Shown: positions 31,626-40,532, counted from the stretch's first letter. The stretch: DNA of 43,271 bases from CANKHJ01 sp035556495 (GCA_035556495.1 DATMEW010000148.1:1-43271); one strand, 5' to 3'. Notes: a model not told the origin generated them from the sequence alone. Made by a program: numbers and translations.

Positions 31626-32441
31626 TCAGTCCGCCATGCCCAGCGTCAGCCCGCCGTCGATGACGATCTGCTGGCCGGTGATGTAGCGCGAGGCCGGCGA
31701 CGCCAGGAACAGGGCAAGGCCCTGGATATCCTGCGGCTGGCCGATGCGATGCATCGGCGAATAGCGGCCGAAGAAATCCTGTGTCGCAGGGTCCTTGAGG
31801 CGGCCGTTGGCGATATTGGTCGCGAACGGACCCGGCGCCATGGCGTTGACGAGAATGCCATGGCCAGCCAGTTCCAGCGCCGCCTGACGGACGAGCTGCG
31901 GCAGGCCGGCTTTCGAGAACACATAGGTCGCCGACACATGCACCTCCGGCATGAGCGTCGAAACCGACGAGGTCACGACGATGCGGCCGCCGCCCGATGC
32001 CTTCATATGCGGCACCGCTGCCTGGATCGTGGCGAAGACGGACAGATAATTCGTCGTCACGACGCGGTCGATATCCTCATCCGCCATCGCCTCGATGGTC
32101 CGCGCGGTGTCCCGGCTGCGGTCCGGCTGGAGAAAGCCCGGCCCGCCCGAAATGCCGGCATTGGCGAAGACGACATCGAGACGCCCCTCAGCGTCCGCGA
32201 CTTCGGAAAACGCCGCACGCAGGGCGGGCCGGTCGGTCACGTCCACCACCACGCCACGCACATCGCCGTGTCCGCTCAGAGCGGAGACCGCCTGTTGCAA
32301 GGTATCGGGATTGCGATCCATCAGGATGACGTGGGCGCCATTGGCCGCCATCGCCTCGGCGCATGCATAGCCGATGCCGCTCGCGCCGCCGGTGACAACG
32401 GTGATCCGACCCGCCACGTCGAATAGTTCCGCGGTTTTCAT
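31626..32441 (-). CDS. Short-chain dehydrogenase/reductase, last gene of the che cluster
   Basis: A classical 271-residue NAD(P)-dependent SDR with TGGASGIG (17-24), NAG (94-96), catalytic Ser159 in TSSVS, and Tyr173-x3-Lys177 in YVFSK. The C-terminal YITGQQIVIDGGLTLG is typical of the FabG-like group; the substrate is unknown. ATG 32441 has GGGAGGA just upstream; a longer start exists inside cheR and is rejected. It begins 31 bases after cheR on the same strand, so it may be read from the chemotaxis operon, though no functional link is known. Confidence 0.92.
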   Translation of the reverse strand: MKTAELFDVAGRITVVTGGASGIGYACAEAMAANGAHVILMDRNPDTLQQAVSALSGHGDVRGVVVDVTDRPALRAAFSEVADAEGRLDVVFANAGISGGPGFLQPDRSRDTARTIEAMADEDIDRVVTTNYLSVFATIQAAVPHMKASGGGRIVVTSSVSTLMPEVHVSATYVFSKAGLPQLVRQAALELAGHGILVNAMAPGPFATNIANGRLKDPATQDFFGRYSPMHRIGQPQDIQGLALFLASPASRYITGQQIVIDGGLTLGMAD

Positions 32442-32472
32442 ATGTCCTCCCGATGCCATCGTTGCGCGGCGA

Positions 32473-33354
32473 TCAGCCACCGGCTTTTCCGATCACGGAC
32501 AGGCGGCCGGCGCGTTCCGCGGCGCCGGCCCATGATGAGCGCCCGGCGGCCGGCTGGTAAAGGGCATAGCTCTCAGGCGTCGGCCGCCACGCGTCGGACA
32601 GGCCGACCACTGTTTCCGCCGCGCCGAGCTGGAGAAACCCGTCAGGCTCCGCAACGGCTGCAAGGCGCTGCAACACGTCCTGTTTGGTCGGCATGTCGAA
32701 ATAAATCAGGACGTTGCGGCAGAAGATGACATCGAACCTACCCAGCGGCGTCAGACTGTCGAGCAGGTTATGCTGCTGGAAACGCACCATGTTGCGGATC
32801 AGCGGGGAGATGCGCCAGCGCTCGCCCTCCTGCGTGAAATATTTGATCAGCAACAGGATCGGCAAGCCGCGCTGGACCTCGAACTGGCTGTAGGCGCCTT
32901 CGCGCGCGCGGGAGAGCGCGTCCGCGGACAGGTCCGTCGCCAGAATGTCGATCCGCCAGCCGCGCAGCGCCGCATCCATCTCCCTCAGCGCCATCGCGAG
33001 GGAGTAAGCTTCCTGCCCGGTCGAGCAGGCCGCGCACCAGATGCGGATATGGCGCCGCGATGCGCGCGCGGCGAGCAAGGCCGGAAGCACGGTTTCCCGG
33101 AAAAGCTGGAACGGCGTGCGGTCGCGGTAGAACAGCGTTTCCCGGGTCGTCATGGCCTCCACGACCTCCGTGACCAGAGCTTCGCTGTCCTTCCGCCGCA
33201 GTCGGGATATCAGCGTCTCCAGCGTATCGAAGCCGGCCTTGCGCGCGACCGGCATCAGCCGGCTCTCGGCCAGATACCGCTTCTCCGGCGACAACGCGAG
33301 GCCGGAGCGCTCCTTGAGCAGCCGTCGCAGAAAGTCGAAATCCATCGGCATCAT
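32473..33354 (-). CDS. cheR: Chemoreceptor glutamate methyltransferase
   Basis: CheR methylates glutamates of chemoreceptors using S-adenosylmethionine, for adaptation. The 293-residue product has the all-alpha N-terminal domain (FDFLRRLLKERSGLAL, SRLMPVARKAG), TTRETLFYRDRTPF, and the SAM motif RIWCAACSTGQEAYSLAM, followed by ILATDLSADAL and FDVIFCRNVLIYFD. ATG 33354 overlaps the cheB TGA by four bases (ATGA), indicating translational coupling. Confidence 0.95.
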   Translation of the reverse strand: MMPMDFDFLRRLLKERSGLALSPEKRYLAESRLMPVARKAGFDTLETLISRLRRKDSEALVTEVVEAMTTRETLFYRDRTPFQLFRETVLPALLAARASRRHIRIWCAACSTGQEAYSLAMALREMDAALRGWRIDILATDLSADALSRAREGAYSQFEVQRGLPILLLIKYFTQEGERWRISPLIRNMVRFQQHNLLDSLTPLGRFDVIFCRNVLIYFDMPTKQDVLQRLAAVAEPDGFLQLGAAETVVGLSDAWRPTPESYALYQPAAGRSSWAGAAERAGRLSVIGKAGG

Positions 33355-34544
33355 GTCGCGGACCTTCCGAACAACGTCCGCAGCCGCGATGCCATGGCAT
33401 TGGCACCGACGAGTTCCGAACACGCCCCGGTCCGCGCCGTGGCGCCCGGCATGCCCCAGACGACGCTCGACGCCTCGTCCTGGGCGATGACGCTGCCGCC
33501 GGCCTCCACGATCCGCGCGGCGCCCCGCGCGCCGTCAACACCCATGCCCGTCAGCACCGCCGCCAGCACCGCCCTTCCCCACGTCGTGGCGGCGGATTCG
33601 AACAGGATATCCACCGCCGGCCTGCAATGATGCAGGGGCGGGCCGTCATCGAGCACCGCGACGGGTTCCCCGCCACGACGTTCGACCCGCAGATGGTGGC
33701 CGCCGGGAGCGACATAGGTTCGTCCGGCCCGGATCGGCTCGCCCTGCGCGGCTTCCGCCGCTGGCCGTCCCGAGACCCGCGCAAGATGCTCCGCCAGCAC
33801 GGAGGTGAACGGAGACGGCATATGCTGGACGAGAACGACCGGCACATGGTCGATCACCGGCCCGAGGCCGGCGAACAGTTGCGCCAGCAACTGCGGTCCG
33901 CCCGTCGAGGCGCCCAGCAGCAGCACATGGGGCGTGAAAGGCGACATCGGCCGCAGCCGGATCGTCTCCCGGCCGCTCGCATGGAGCCGCCGACCCGCCT
34001 CCGGCTGGGGATCGTGCCGGAGCGTCTCTGCGGGCCGTTGCCGGACGGCGGCTTGCGCCCATCGCGGCTGGGGCGCTGAAAGTCCGCGGCGGGCGCTGCC
34101 CAGTTCGCGGACTTTCCGCACGAGACCGTGCCTGAAATCGGCCCCTTCAGCGAGCGCATCCCGGGCATTCGGCTTGGCGATATAATCGGCGGCGCCCCGC
34201 ATCAGCGCCTGGATGCTGGCGTCCGCATGGCGGCGCGTGAGCGCCGAAACCATGATGATCGCAACCCCCGGCCGCTTCTCCAGCAGCAGCGGCAGCGCGG
34301 AGATGCCGTCCATTTCCGGCATCTCGACATCGAGCAGCACGACATCCGGCGCCGCCCGGACGATCTCTTCCACAGCCGCCTGACCGTTCCGGGCGACCGC
34401 CGCGACGCGCATGTCGGGTTCCGCCGCGATCCAGCCGCTGAGCAGCGCACGGACGAAGGCCGAGTCGTCGACAATCATGACCCGAAGCGGAGTCTGTCCG
34501 CCGGGCGAGGTCATGATCACGGGGCGGGCGTGGGTTTCACTCAT
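33351..34544 (-). CDS. cheB: Chemotaxis methylesterase/response regulator
   Basis: CheB removes methyl groups from chemoreceptors when phosphorylated by CheA. The 397-residue protein has a receiver domain (phospho-acceptor Asp72 in VVLLDVEMPEMDG, Lys124 in YIAKP), a long linker (about 140-200) and a C-terminal esterase domain with Ser213 (GASTGGPQLL), His241 (QHMP) and Asp337 (LTGMGVDG). I start it at ATG 34544 (MSETHARPVI); an ATG 33 bases upstream is possible. It lies between cheY and cheR. Confidence 0.95.
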   Translation of the reverse strand: MSETHARPVIMTSPGGQTPLRVMIVDDSAFVRALLSGWIAAEPDMRVAAVARNGQAAVEEIVRAAPDVVLLDVEMPEMDGISALPLLLEKRPGVAIIMVSALTRRHADASIQALMRGAADYIAKPNARDALAEGADFRHGLVRKVRELGSARRGLSAPQPRWAQAAVRQRPAETLRHDPQPEAGRRLHASGRETIRLRPMSPFTPHVLLLGASTGGPQLLAQLFAGLGPVIDHVPVVLVQHMPSPFTSVLAEHLARVSGRPAAEAAQGEPIRAGRTYVAPGGHHLRVERRGGEPVAVLDDGPPLHHCRPAVDILFESAATTWGRAVLAAVLTGMGVDGARGAARIVEAGGSVIAQDEASSVVWGMPGATARTGACSELVGANAMASRLRTLFGRSAT

Positions 34545-34593
34545 CGCAGCAATGCCGGTGCTCCAGGCCCGCAGCATGCGGGCGGCAACTTAG

Positions 34594-34959
34594 CTAGATC
34601 AGGCCGATCTCCTGGAACTTGGCCTCGACGATCTCCTTGTCGAACGGCTTCATGATGTATTCGTCCGCACCCGCGTGCATGGCGCGGGCGATATGGGCGA
34701 CATCGTTTTCGGTCGTGCAGAACACAACCTTCGGTACGTTTCCGTTCGGCATGCGCCGCAGGGCCCGCAGGAATTCATAGCCATCCACATTCGGCATGTT
34801 CCAGTCGAGCAGGATGGCGTCGGGCATGCTCATGCGGCAGGCTTCTATGGCCTGCTGACCATCCTCCGCCTCTGCCACGTCGAAGCCGAGCCCTTCAAGG
34901 ATGCGTCGGGCCACCTTCCGGATGACATTCGAATCATCGACCACCAGAGCCGTTTTCAT
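34594..34959 (-). CDS. cheY: Single-domain chemotaxis response regulator
   Basis: CheY carries the phosphoryl signal from CheA to the motor switch (FliM/FliN). The 121-residue receiver has DD at 8-9, phospho-acceptor Asp52 (AILLDWNMPNVDG), Thr82/Thr83 (FCTTEND) and Lys104 (YIMKPFD). GGAGGG precedes ATG 34959. It lies between cheW and cheB; the position in a complete che operon supports a motor-signalling role. Confidence 0.95.
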   Translation of the reverse strand: MKTALVVDDSNVIRKVARRILEGLGFDVAEAEDGQQAIEACRMSMPDAILLDWNMPNVDGYEFLRALRRMPNGNVPKVVFCTTENDVAHIARAMHAGADEYIMKPFDKEIVEAKFQEIGLI

Positions 34960-34976
34960 CTCAATCCCTCCGCTCC

Positions 34977-35450
34977 TCATTCGTCTGCCGGCGCCGCGGC
35001 GCCCGTCCGTTCTTCGCTGGCGATAGCGCCTGTCTTCAGGATCCGATCCACATCGAGCACCACCAGAAGCTCGTCCTCGACCTTGCAAACGCCGGCGGAT
35101 ACCCGCCTCAGCGGTTCGTCGAGATTGACAGGGTTTTCCTGAATATCTTCCGTCGCAAGGCGGCGCACCTCGTCCAGCGCATCGACCATCAGCCCATAGG
35201 AATCTCCGCCCTCGTCCACACCGATCGCAAGCGCGCCGTCCGCATATGCCGGCATCGCGAAATGGCTGCGCAGATCGATCATGGTCACGATGCGCCCACG
35301 GAGATTGAGAACGCCGGCGATATCCTTGCCCGCAGCCGGGACCGGCGTGATCGCCTGGGGCGAAAACACCTCGCGGGCACGCGCAATCGGAATGCCGACA
35401 AGCTGGCCGCCGATGCGGGCCGTCACGAACTTCCGTTCCGGCGCGCTCAT
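34977..35450 (-). CDS. cheW: Chemotaxis coupling protein
   Basis: CheW links CheA to chemoreceptors in signalling arrays. The 157-residue product has one CheW domain: FVTARIGGQLVGIPIARARE, VLNLRGRIVTMIDLRSHF, and GLMVDALDEVRRL. ATG 35450 overlaps the cheA TGA by four bases. cheY follows after 17 bases. Confidence 0.96.
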   Translation of the reverse strand: MSAPERKFVTARIGGQLVGIPIARAREVFSPQAITPVPAAGKDIAGVLNLRGRIVTMIDLRSHFAMPAYADGALAIGVDEGGDSYGLMVDALDEVRRLATEDIQENPVNLDEPLRRVSAGVCKVEDELLVVLDVDRILKTGAIASEERTGAAAPADE

Positions 35451-38140
35451 GCTGCATGCTCCCCGGCGGTCTGTTCCTTCAGGGCGGCGATCAGGCCGCT
35501 GCGATCGAACTTCGCGACGAAATCATCGAACCCCGCTTCGCGGCCGCGCCGGACGATATCCTCGGAGATGCGCGCTGAAAGACCGATGAAAGACAGATGC
35601 GCCGTCGCCGCAGCGCCGCGCAACGCCTCGCAGAGCTGGAAGCCATCCATGCCCGGCATCTCGGTGTCGGCAATGACGACATCCAGCCGCCCGCCCCTGC
35701 CGATCAGATCGAGCGCCCCGGCCGCCGAAGACGCCACGACGACCTCGAAGCCGGCAGCCTGGATCACGGGCTTGAGCATGTCGCGGAAAAAGGCTGCGTC
35801 ATCGACCAGCAGAACCTGCGGGCGGGTCGCGGCGGAACCCGCCGCCTTCGCGCACCAGTCGGGGAACACGGACTGAAAATGATGCCCGATATCGAGAATG
35901 TCGGTCGCGCAGCCCGCAACGATGGCGGATCCGACAGTGCCGGGCTGCGAAGCCGCGATTTCGATATCGAGCCGGTCCTCCACGATGTCCACGATCTCGT
36001 CGATCATCAGGCCCAGAGTCCTGTCGCCATCGGCAAACATCAGGACCGGCTGGAGGCCGCTGCCGCGCAACGCGACATGCTCGTTCGCGGCACGCACGGG
36101 AACAAGGCGATCGCGGTGCCGGAGCAGCCAGCCGGATTCCGCTGGCTCAAGCTGTGAAACGTCGATTTCTTCGAGCCGCGCCACAAGCGAGACCGGCACT
36201 GCCTTGATCTGTCCGGGACCGGCCCTGAACAGCAGCAGCGATTCACGGCTGCGGCCGCCCTCGCCCTGATCGGCCGCACCCGCCGCCGGCATTGCATTCT
36301 GGGCCTTGCTGGTCACGCCCAGCACGCGCGCCGCGTTGTTCGGATCGATGATCATGATCACCGCGCCGTCACCCAGGATCGTCATTCCCGAGAAAGCATG
36401 AATATGCCGCAGCCGGCGAGACACCGGCTTCACCACGATTTCAGCGGTCTGCACCACGTCGTCCACGATGATTCCGAAACTGTCCTGGCCGGACTGCATC
36501 ACTACGATCAGATCGCTGCCGTGGCTTTCGGCGGCGTCCTGTCCCAGCAGCTCACTGAGCGGCAGCAGGGGCAGCAGCTTGTTTTCCACCCGCAGAACGC
36601 CGGCCGAGCGCAGCCGCTCGATGCGCTGGTCGCCCTTCTCCCGCACGCGGATCAGTTCGCGCACCGCAACCTGGGGCACGGCATAGCGTCCGCCCGCACC
36701 CGAGACGATCAGCGCCGGCATGATCGCGAGAGTGAGCGGAATCTTGATGACGATGCTCGTGCCGCGCGCAGCGACGGACCTGACGTCGATGGTGCCGCCG
36801 ATACGGTCTATATTGTTGCGCACCACATCCATGCCGACACCGCGGCCGGAGAGATGCGTCACCTGCGATGCCGTGGAAAATCCGGCTGCGAAGATGAAGC
36901 TATAGACCTGTGCGTCCGACAGCGTGGAAAGGTCGTCCTCGCTCGCAAGGCCGCCCGCCAACACCCGCGCCCGTATCCGCCCCGCGTCGAGCCCGCGCCC
37001 GTCGTCGCTGATCTCGATGACGATCTGGCCGCCTTCGTGATAGGCCGAAAGCCGGATGATGCCGCATTCCGGCTTGCCTGCGGCAACACGTTCCGCAGGC
37101 AGCTCGATGCCGTGATCCGCCGAATTGCGCACCATGTGCAGAAGCGGATCGCGGATCACGTCGAGAACCTGGCGATCCAGTTCGGTGTCGCCGCCCTGCA
37201 TCTCCAGCTCGATATGCTTGCCCAGTTCCGTCGAAAGATCGCGCACGATGCGCGGCAGCTTCTGCCAGGCCGTGCTGATCGGCTGCATGCGGGTTTTCAT
37301 GATGCCGTCCTGCAGGGCGGCGGTCGCATTGGACAACTGCTGCAAGGGCGACCTGAATTCCGAGATGCCGTGGCGGGCGTCGATTTCCAGAAGCTGGTTC
37401 CGGGTCAGCACCAGTTCGGACACCATCGTCATCAGATGTTCGAGCGTGTCGAGCTGAACCCGGATGGATCGCTTGACCTGATCGGCGGATGCTTTATCCG
37501 GCGCATCGCGGTCCGCGACGGCGGGTCCGGGCGGCGCGAGGTCTGCGGGCTGCCGCTCCCGGGCGGCGGGCGGCGTGGAAGATTTTGGCGCGGAAGGACT
37601 CGACGTGGAAGATTTTGGCGCGGAAGATCTTGGCGCCGGTCCCGGCGTCTCCCTGAACGCCCGTTCCAGTTCATCGAGCGTGGCCTCGCCGGGGCGCAGC
37701 GGACGTTCGAGCACCTGATAAACCAGCGTGCCGGCGCTGGTGGCGGCACGCGCCGGGGCCACCCCGTCCTCGGCGACCATGGCATGCAGGCGGGAGATCA
37801 GATCGTCGTCATCGCCCGCCGGCTCGGCCTTATTGCGCTCAAGCTCCTCCAGCAGATCCTTCACGCGGTCGAGTGTCGCCAGAACCAGCGAGACGGCATC
37901 GGCGCGAACCGGCATGCCGTTGCGGAAGCGGTCCATCAGCGCTTCCGCCGCATGGGTCAGCGCCTCCAGCCGCGGCAGATTGAGAAAGCCGCAGGTCCCC
38001 TTGATGGTGTGAACGAGCCGGAAGATGTTGCCCAGAATGGCAGCATTGTTCGGCTCCTGTTCGAAGCGGACGAGTTCGACATCGACAGTGTCGAGATTCT
38101 CGCTCGTCTCCGTCAGGAATTCCCGGAGCAGGTCGTCCAT
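35447..38140 (-). CDS. cheA: Chemotaxis histidine kinase CheA, hybrid with C-terminal receiver
   Basis: CheA is the kinase of the receptor array. The 897-residue product is longer than E. coli CheA. Domains: P1 with phospho-accepting His44 (RLVHTIKGTCGF); a Pro/Ser-rich linker with repeated AP-KSST units (about 175-205); dimerisation P3; P4 ATPase with MVRNSADHGIELP, ISDDGRGLD and LSGRGVGMDVV; a P5 CheW-like domain; a second CheW-like region (ESLLLFRAGPGQIKAVPVSL onward); and a receiver (VLLVDDAAFFRD, DVVIADTEMPGMDG). The receiver could act as a phosphate sink or feedback element. ATG 38140 begins MDDLLREFLTETSENL. It heads cheA-cheW-cheY-cheB-cheR, with a perfect CtrA box about 105 bp upstream. 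Confidence 0.95.
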   Translation of the reverse strand: MDDLLREFLTETSENLDTVDVELVRFEQEPNNAAILGNIFRLVHTIKGTCGFLNLPRLEALTHAAEALMDRFRNGMPVRADAVSLVLATLDRVKDLLEELERNKAEPAGDDDDLISRLHAMVAEDGVAPARAATSAGTLVYQVLERPLRPGEATLDELERAFRETPGPAPRSSAPKSSTSSPSAPKSSTPPAARERQPADLAPPGPAVADRDAPDKASADQVKRSIRVQLDTLEHLMTMVSELVLTRNQLLEIDARHGISEFRSPLQQLSNATAALQDGIMKTRMQPISTAWQKLPRIVRDLSTELGKHIELEMQGGDTELDRQVLDVIRDPLLHMVRNSADHGIELPAERVAAGKPECGIIRLSAYHEGGQIVIEISDDGRGLDAGRIRARVLAGGLASEDDLSTLSDAQVYSFIFAAGFSTASQVTHLSGRGVGMDVVRNNIDRIGGTIDVRSVAARGTSIVIKIPLTLAIMPALIVSGAGGRYAVPQVAVRELIRVREKGDQRIERLRSAGVLRVENKLLPLLPLSELLGQDAAESHGSDLIVVMQSGQDSFGIIVDDVVQTAEIVVKPVSRRLRHIHAFSGMTILGDGAVIMIIDPNNAARVLGVTSKAQNAMPAAGAADQGEGGRSRESLLLFRAGPGQIKAVPVSLVARLEEIDVSQLEPAESGWLLRHRDRLVPVRAANEHVALRGSGLQPVLMFADGDRTLGLMIDEIVDIVEDRLDIEIAASQPGTVGSAIVAGCATDILDIGHHFQSVFPDWCAKAAGSAATRPQVLLVDDAAFFRDMLKPVIQAAGFEVVVASSAAGALDLIGRGGRLDVVIADTEMPGMDGFQLCEALRGAAATAHLSFIGLSARISEDIVRRGREAGFDDFVAKFDRSGLIAALKEQTAGEHAA

Positions 38141-38244
38141 GACGCTCAACGCCTTCACGCAACACAACATGCGCGAAAGCCGCCGGCCGCGCGACCGGCA
38201 GTATTCATCCGTAAGGGTTTAATTTGTGTTGCCGGTCCGGCCCG

Positions 38245-38259
38245 TTAACGCGCCGTTAA
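38245..38259 (-). promoter_or_regulatory. Perfect CtrA box upstream of the che operon
   Basis: TTAA-CGCGCCG-TTAA matches the full CtrA consensus TTAA-N7-TTAA. It sits in the 140-bp gap between chpT and cheA. A widely spaced inverted repeat (GACCGGCA 38193-38200 with TGCCGGTC 38230-38237) lies between it and cheA. Confidence 0.7.
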
Positions 38260-38280
38260 GGCTGCGCGGCCGCGCCTGCT

Positions 38281-38946
38281 TCACACGGCCTTGACGACGA
38301 TGCCCCCGTCCTCGGAGGCGATCGAGACGGCCAGCCCGCAGGTGCGCGCCAGCAGGCCGGTATAATAGGGCTGGATGGCATGGGCATCGACCACGCCATT
38401 CTCCGGCGCGGCATCCAGCAGCGCCGGAATGGCCTGCGGCACGCGGGCGATCGTGCCGGTCGCGCCGATGCGGAAGGCCATCGCATCGCCCTCCCCGATG
38501 GGGTCCACCGTCATCACCCCGCCGCGCGGGATCGCCTGCCCGGCGAGCACCATCATGTTCAGCAGCAGCTTCACGCGGTTCTTGTCGAGGAAGGCGCGGG
38601 GCACGTTCCAGACCACCCTGGTCTTCTCGTCCTCGAACTGGCCGCGGGCCACCTTCTCCGCATCGCCGAGATCGATCTGCGCGCCGGCAGAGCCGGCGGC
38701 CCCGAAGGCCAGCCGGCAGAACTGCAAGCGGGCGGAGGCCGTCCGGGCGCTCTTGCGGATCAGATCGAGCGCGAATTCACGGGTTTCCTCGTCGCTGTCC
38801 TTGTCGTCCAGAACCTCGATGCCGTTGACGACCGCCCCGGTCGGGCTGATGAGGTCATGGCACACGCGCGAGCACAGCAGGGCCGCAAGGTCGAGGTCGC
38901 CAAGAGTGACAGTCTGTGTGACAGTCTCAGTCACGGTCTCCGCCAT
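38281..38946 (-). CDS. chpT: Histidine phosphotransferase ChpT
   Basis: ChpT passes phosphate from the hybrid kinase CckA to CtrA and CpdR. The 221-residue protein has the phospho-accepting His30 in LLCSRVCHDLISPTGAVVNG followed by a degenerate ATPase-like domain (RVKLLLNMMVLAGQAIPRGG), typical of this histidine-kinase-derived family. ATG 38946 has GGAG upstream; the first residues contain a small ETVTETVTQTVT repeat. It is upstream of cheA on the same strand but separated by the CtrA box, so it may have its own promoter, divergent from cysQ. Confidence 0.93.
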   Translation of the reverse strand: MAETVTETVTQTVTLGDLDLAALLCSRVCHDLISPTGAVVNGIEVLDDKDSDEETREFALDLIRKSARTASARLQFCRLAFGAAGSAGAQIDLGDAEKVARGQFEDEKTRVVWNVPRAFLDKNRVKLLLNMMVLAGQAIPRGGVMTVDPIGEGDAMAFRIGATGTIARVPQAIPALLDAAPENGVVDAHAIQPYYTGLLARTCGLAVSIASEDGGIVVKAV

Positions 38947-39113
38947 TGTTCGCTCCACTGGATGAATTCGGCTGAGGAAATGACCACGGCCAGCCGTGGC
39001 GCGCCGCACGAATCGGCTGTTCTGCACATCCCTGCGGGGATACAAGCGGACAGCCCCGATGCCAAGACGGGACCGGATCGCCCGAACCGAGCGGGCGCGG
39101 AGGAGAGACAGAC

Positions 39114-39938
39114 GTGAGGCGGCCCTGGTCTTCGGCTTCGGAAGGTGCTCGCCTGCGTGACGAACTGGTCACCATCGCCTCGGGGGCGGCGGCCGCCATC
39201 ATGGCCGTCCGCGCGGGCAATCTCGGCGTTCATCTCAAGGCCGACCACTCCCCCGTCACCGCCGCCGACACCGCCGCGGAAGCCGTCATCCTCAGGGGCC
39301 TCGCCGGCGTGCTGCCTGCCCTGCCGGTGATTTCCGAGGAATCCGCCGCGCCGCCGCGCCTTGATGGAAGCCGGGCTTTCGTGCTGGTGGACCCGCTCGA
39401 CGGCACCCGCGATTTCATCAGCGGCTCCGACGAATTCACCGTGAATATCGCGGTGGTGGCGGACGGCGCGCCGGTGCTCGGCGTTGTCGCCGCGCCGGCC
39501 CAGGGCCTCGTCTTCACCGGCCTTGCCGGCTTCGGCGCGGAGCGGATGGCGCTGGCGCCGGGCGCGCCGGTGGCCGCCGCGGCCAACCGCACCTCCATCG
39601 CCACCCGGGCGGCGCCCCCGGCCGGGCCGGTCGCGCTGGTCAGCCGGTTCCACCGCGACGCCGCGACGGACGCCTGGCTGGACGGGTATGCCGGCCTCGT
39701 CAGGCTACCCTGCGGCTCGTCTCTGAAATTCTGCCGGATCGCGGAAGGTCTGGCGGATGTCTATCCACGGCTGAGCCCAACCTCGGAATGGGACATCGCC
39801 GCCGGCCATGCGGTGCTGGTCGCCGCGGGCGGCTCCATGACCGCTCCCGATGGCGCGTCGATTCACTATGGCGGAAGGGACGGCCGCTTTCCCGTGCCCG
39901 GCTTTCTCGCCGCCGCGGACCGGACCCGGTGGCTCTGA
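39114..39938 (+). CDS. cysQ: 3'(2'),5'-bisphosphate nucleotidase, CysQ-like
   Basis: CysQ hydrolyses adenosine 3',5'-bisphosphate, a by-product of sulfate assimilation, in a magnesium-dependent way. The 274-residue product of the inositol monophosphatase superfamily has ISEES (metal glutamates), VDPLDGTRDFI (the D-P-L-D-G-T metal motif) and SEWDIAAGHAVL, the C-terminal family motif. It starts at GTG 39114 with GGAGGAG upstream. Divergent from chpT. Other superfamily phosphatases are less likely given the GTRDFI variant. Confidence 0.92.
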   Translation: MRRPWSSASEGARLRDELVTIASGAAAAIMAVRAGNLGVHLKADHSPVTAADTAAEAVILRGLAGVLPALPVISEESAAPPRLDGSRAFVLVDPLDGTRDFISGSDEFTVNIAVVADGAPVLGVVAAPAQGLVFTGLAGFGAERMALAPGAPVAAAANRTSIATRAAPPAGPVALVSRFHRDAATDAWLDGYAGLVRLPCGSSLKFCRIAEGLADVYPRLSPTSEWDIAAGHAVLVAAGGSMTAPDGASIHYGGRDGRFPVPGFLAAADRTRWL

Positions 39939-39941
39939 GCG

Positions 39942-40457
39942 TCAGGGCGACAGGGTTTTCATGACAGCCGGCCAGGCCCGGCCCGCATCGTCGAGGACGC
40001 CGGCGGGGATTTTCAGGAAACGTTGCCGGTTGGCGTCGGTGGAGAAAAGGTAAAGGCGCTGCCGGTGCACCGCCCATAGGCGCGGGTCGCCAGCGACCGG
40101 AAATCCATCTCCCAGCGCGACCGGATCATAGCCTCCGAAGCCGGGCCGATAGACATCGGGATCACGGACGAAAGCCGCCCGGTTGCCCGTGTTGCGGAAC
40201 CGCCATGCGATGCCTTCCAGCACATATTCATGCTCGCGCCGCCCCTCCAGCGCCGCGCCCTCGGTAAAGAAGGCAACGGGATCGAAGCCGCTCAGCGCGA
40301 GCCCGCTGGTGCGGTCCGTCACCACCAGCTCCGTAGTGGCTGCGCGCGTCAGGACCCCTGCAGAGGCCCAGACCACCGCGACGGCGGCGGCCAGCCCCGC
40401 TGCGCGGCGCAGGACCCCGCCCCCACGACGCCGCGCTAAAGTCACAGTCTTCAACAC
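39942..40457 (-). CDS. Small exported YHS-domain-like protein
   Basis: A 171-residue protein from GTG 40457 with a basic N-terminus and one hydrophobic segment (AAGLAAAVAVVWASAGVL), a signal peptide or anchor. The mature part LALSGFDPVAFFTEGAALEG, then HEYVLEGIAWRFRN and RFLKIP, resembles secreted YHS-domain proteins. No metal-binding cysteines are present. The function is unknown. Its stop lies three bases from the end of cysQ in the convergent orientation. Confidence 0.7.
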   Translation of the reverse strand: MLKTVTLARRRGGGVLRRAAGLAAAVAVVWASAGVLTRAATTELVVTDRTSGLALSGFDPVAFFTEGAALEGRREHEYVLEGIAWRFRNTGNRAAFVRDPDVYRPGFGGYDPVALGDGFPVAGDPRLWAVHRQRLYLFSTDANRQRFLKIPAGVLDDAGRAWPAVMKTLSP

Positions 40458-40532
40458 ATCATCAACCCGAATCAGCCTGACTCTGGGGCGGCTGATCCAA
40501 CTTCGCAGGAATCAGTCCCATCGTTTTTATTT

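Noticed and set aside
36398..38248. A 616-codon plus-strand open frame opposite cheA
   Set aside because: Antisense to clear CheA domains; composition typical of a shadow frame.
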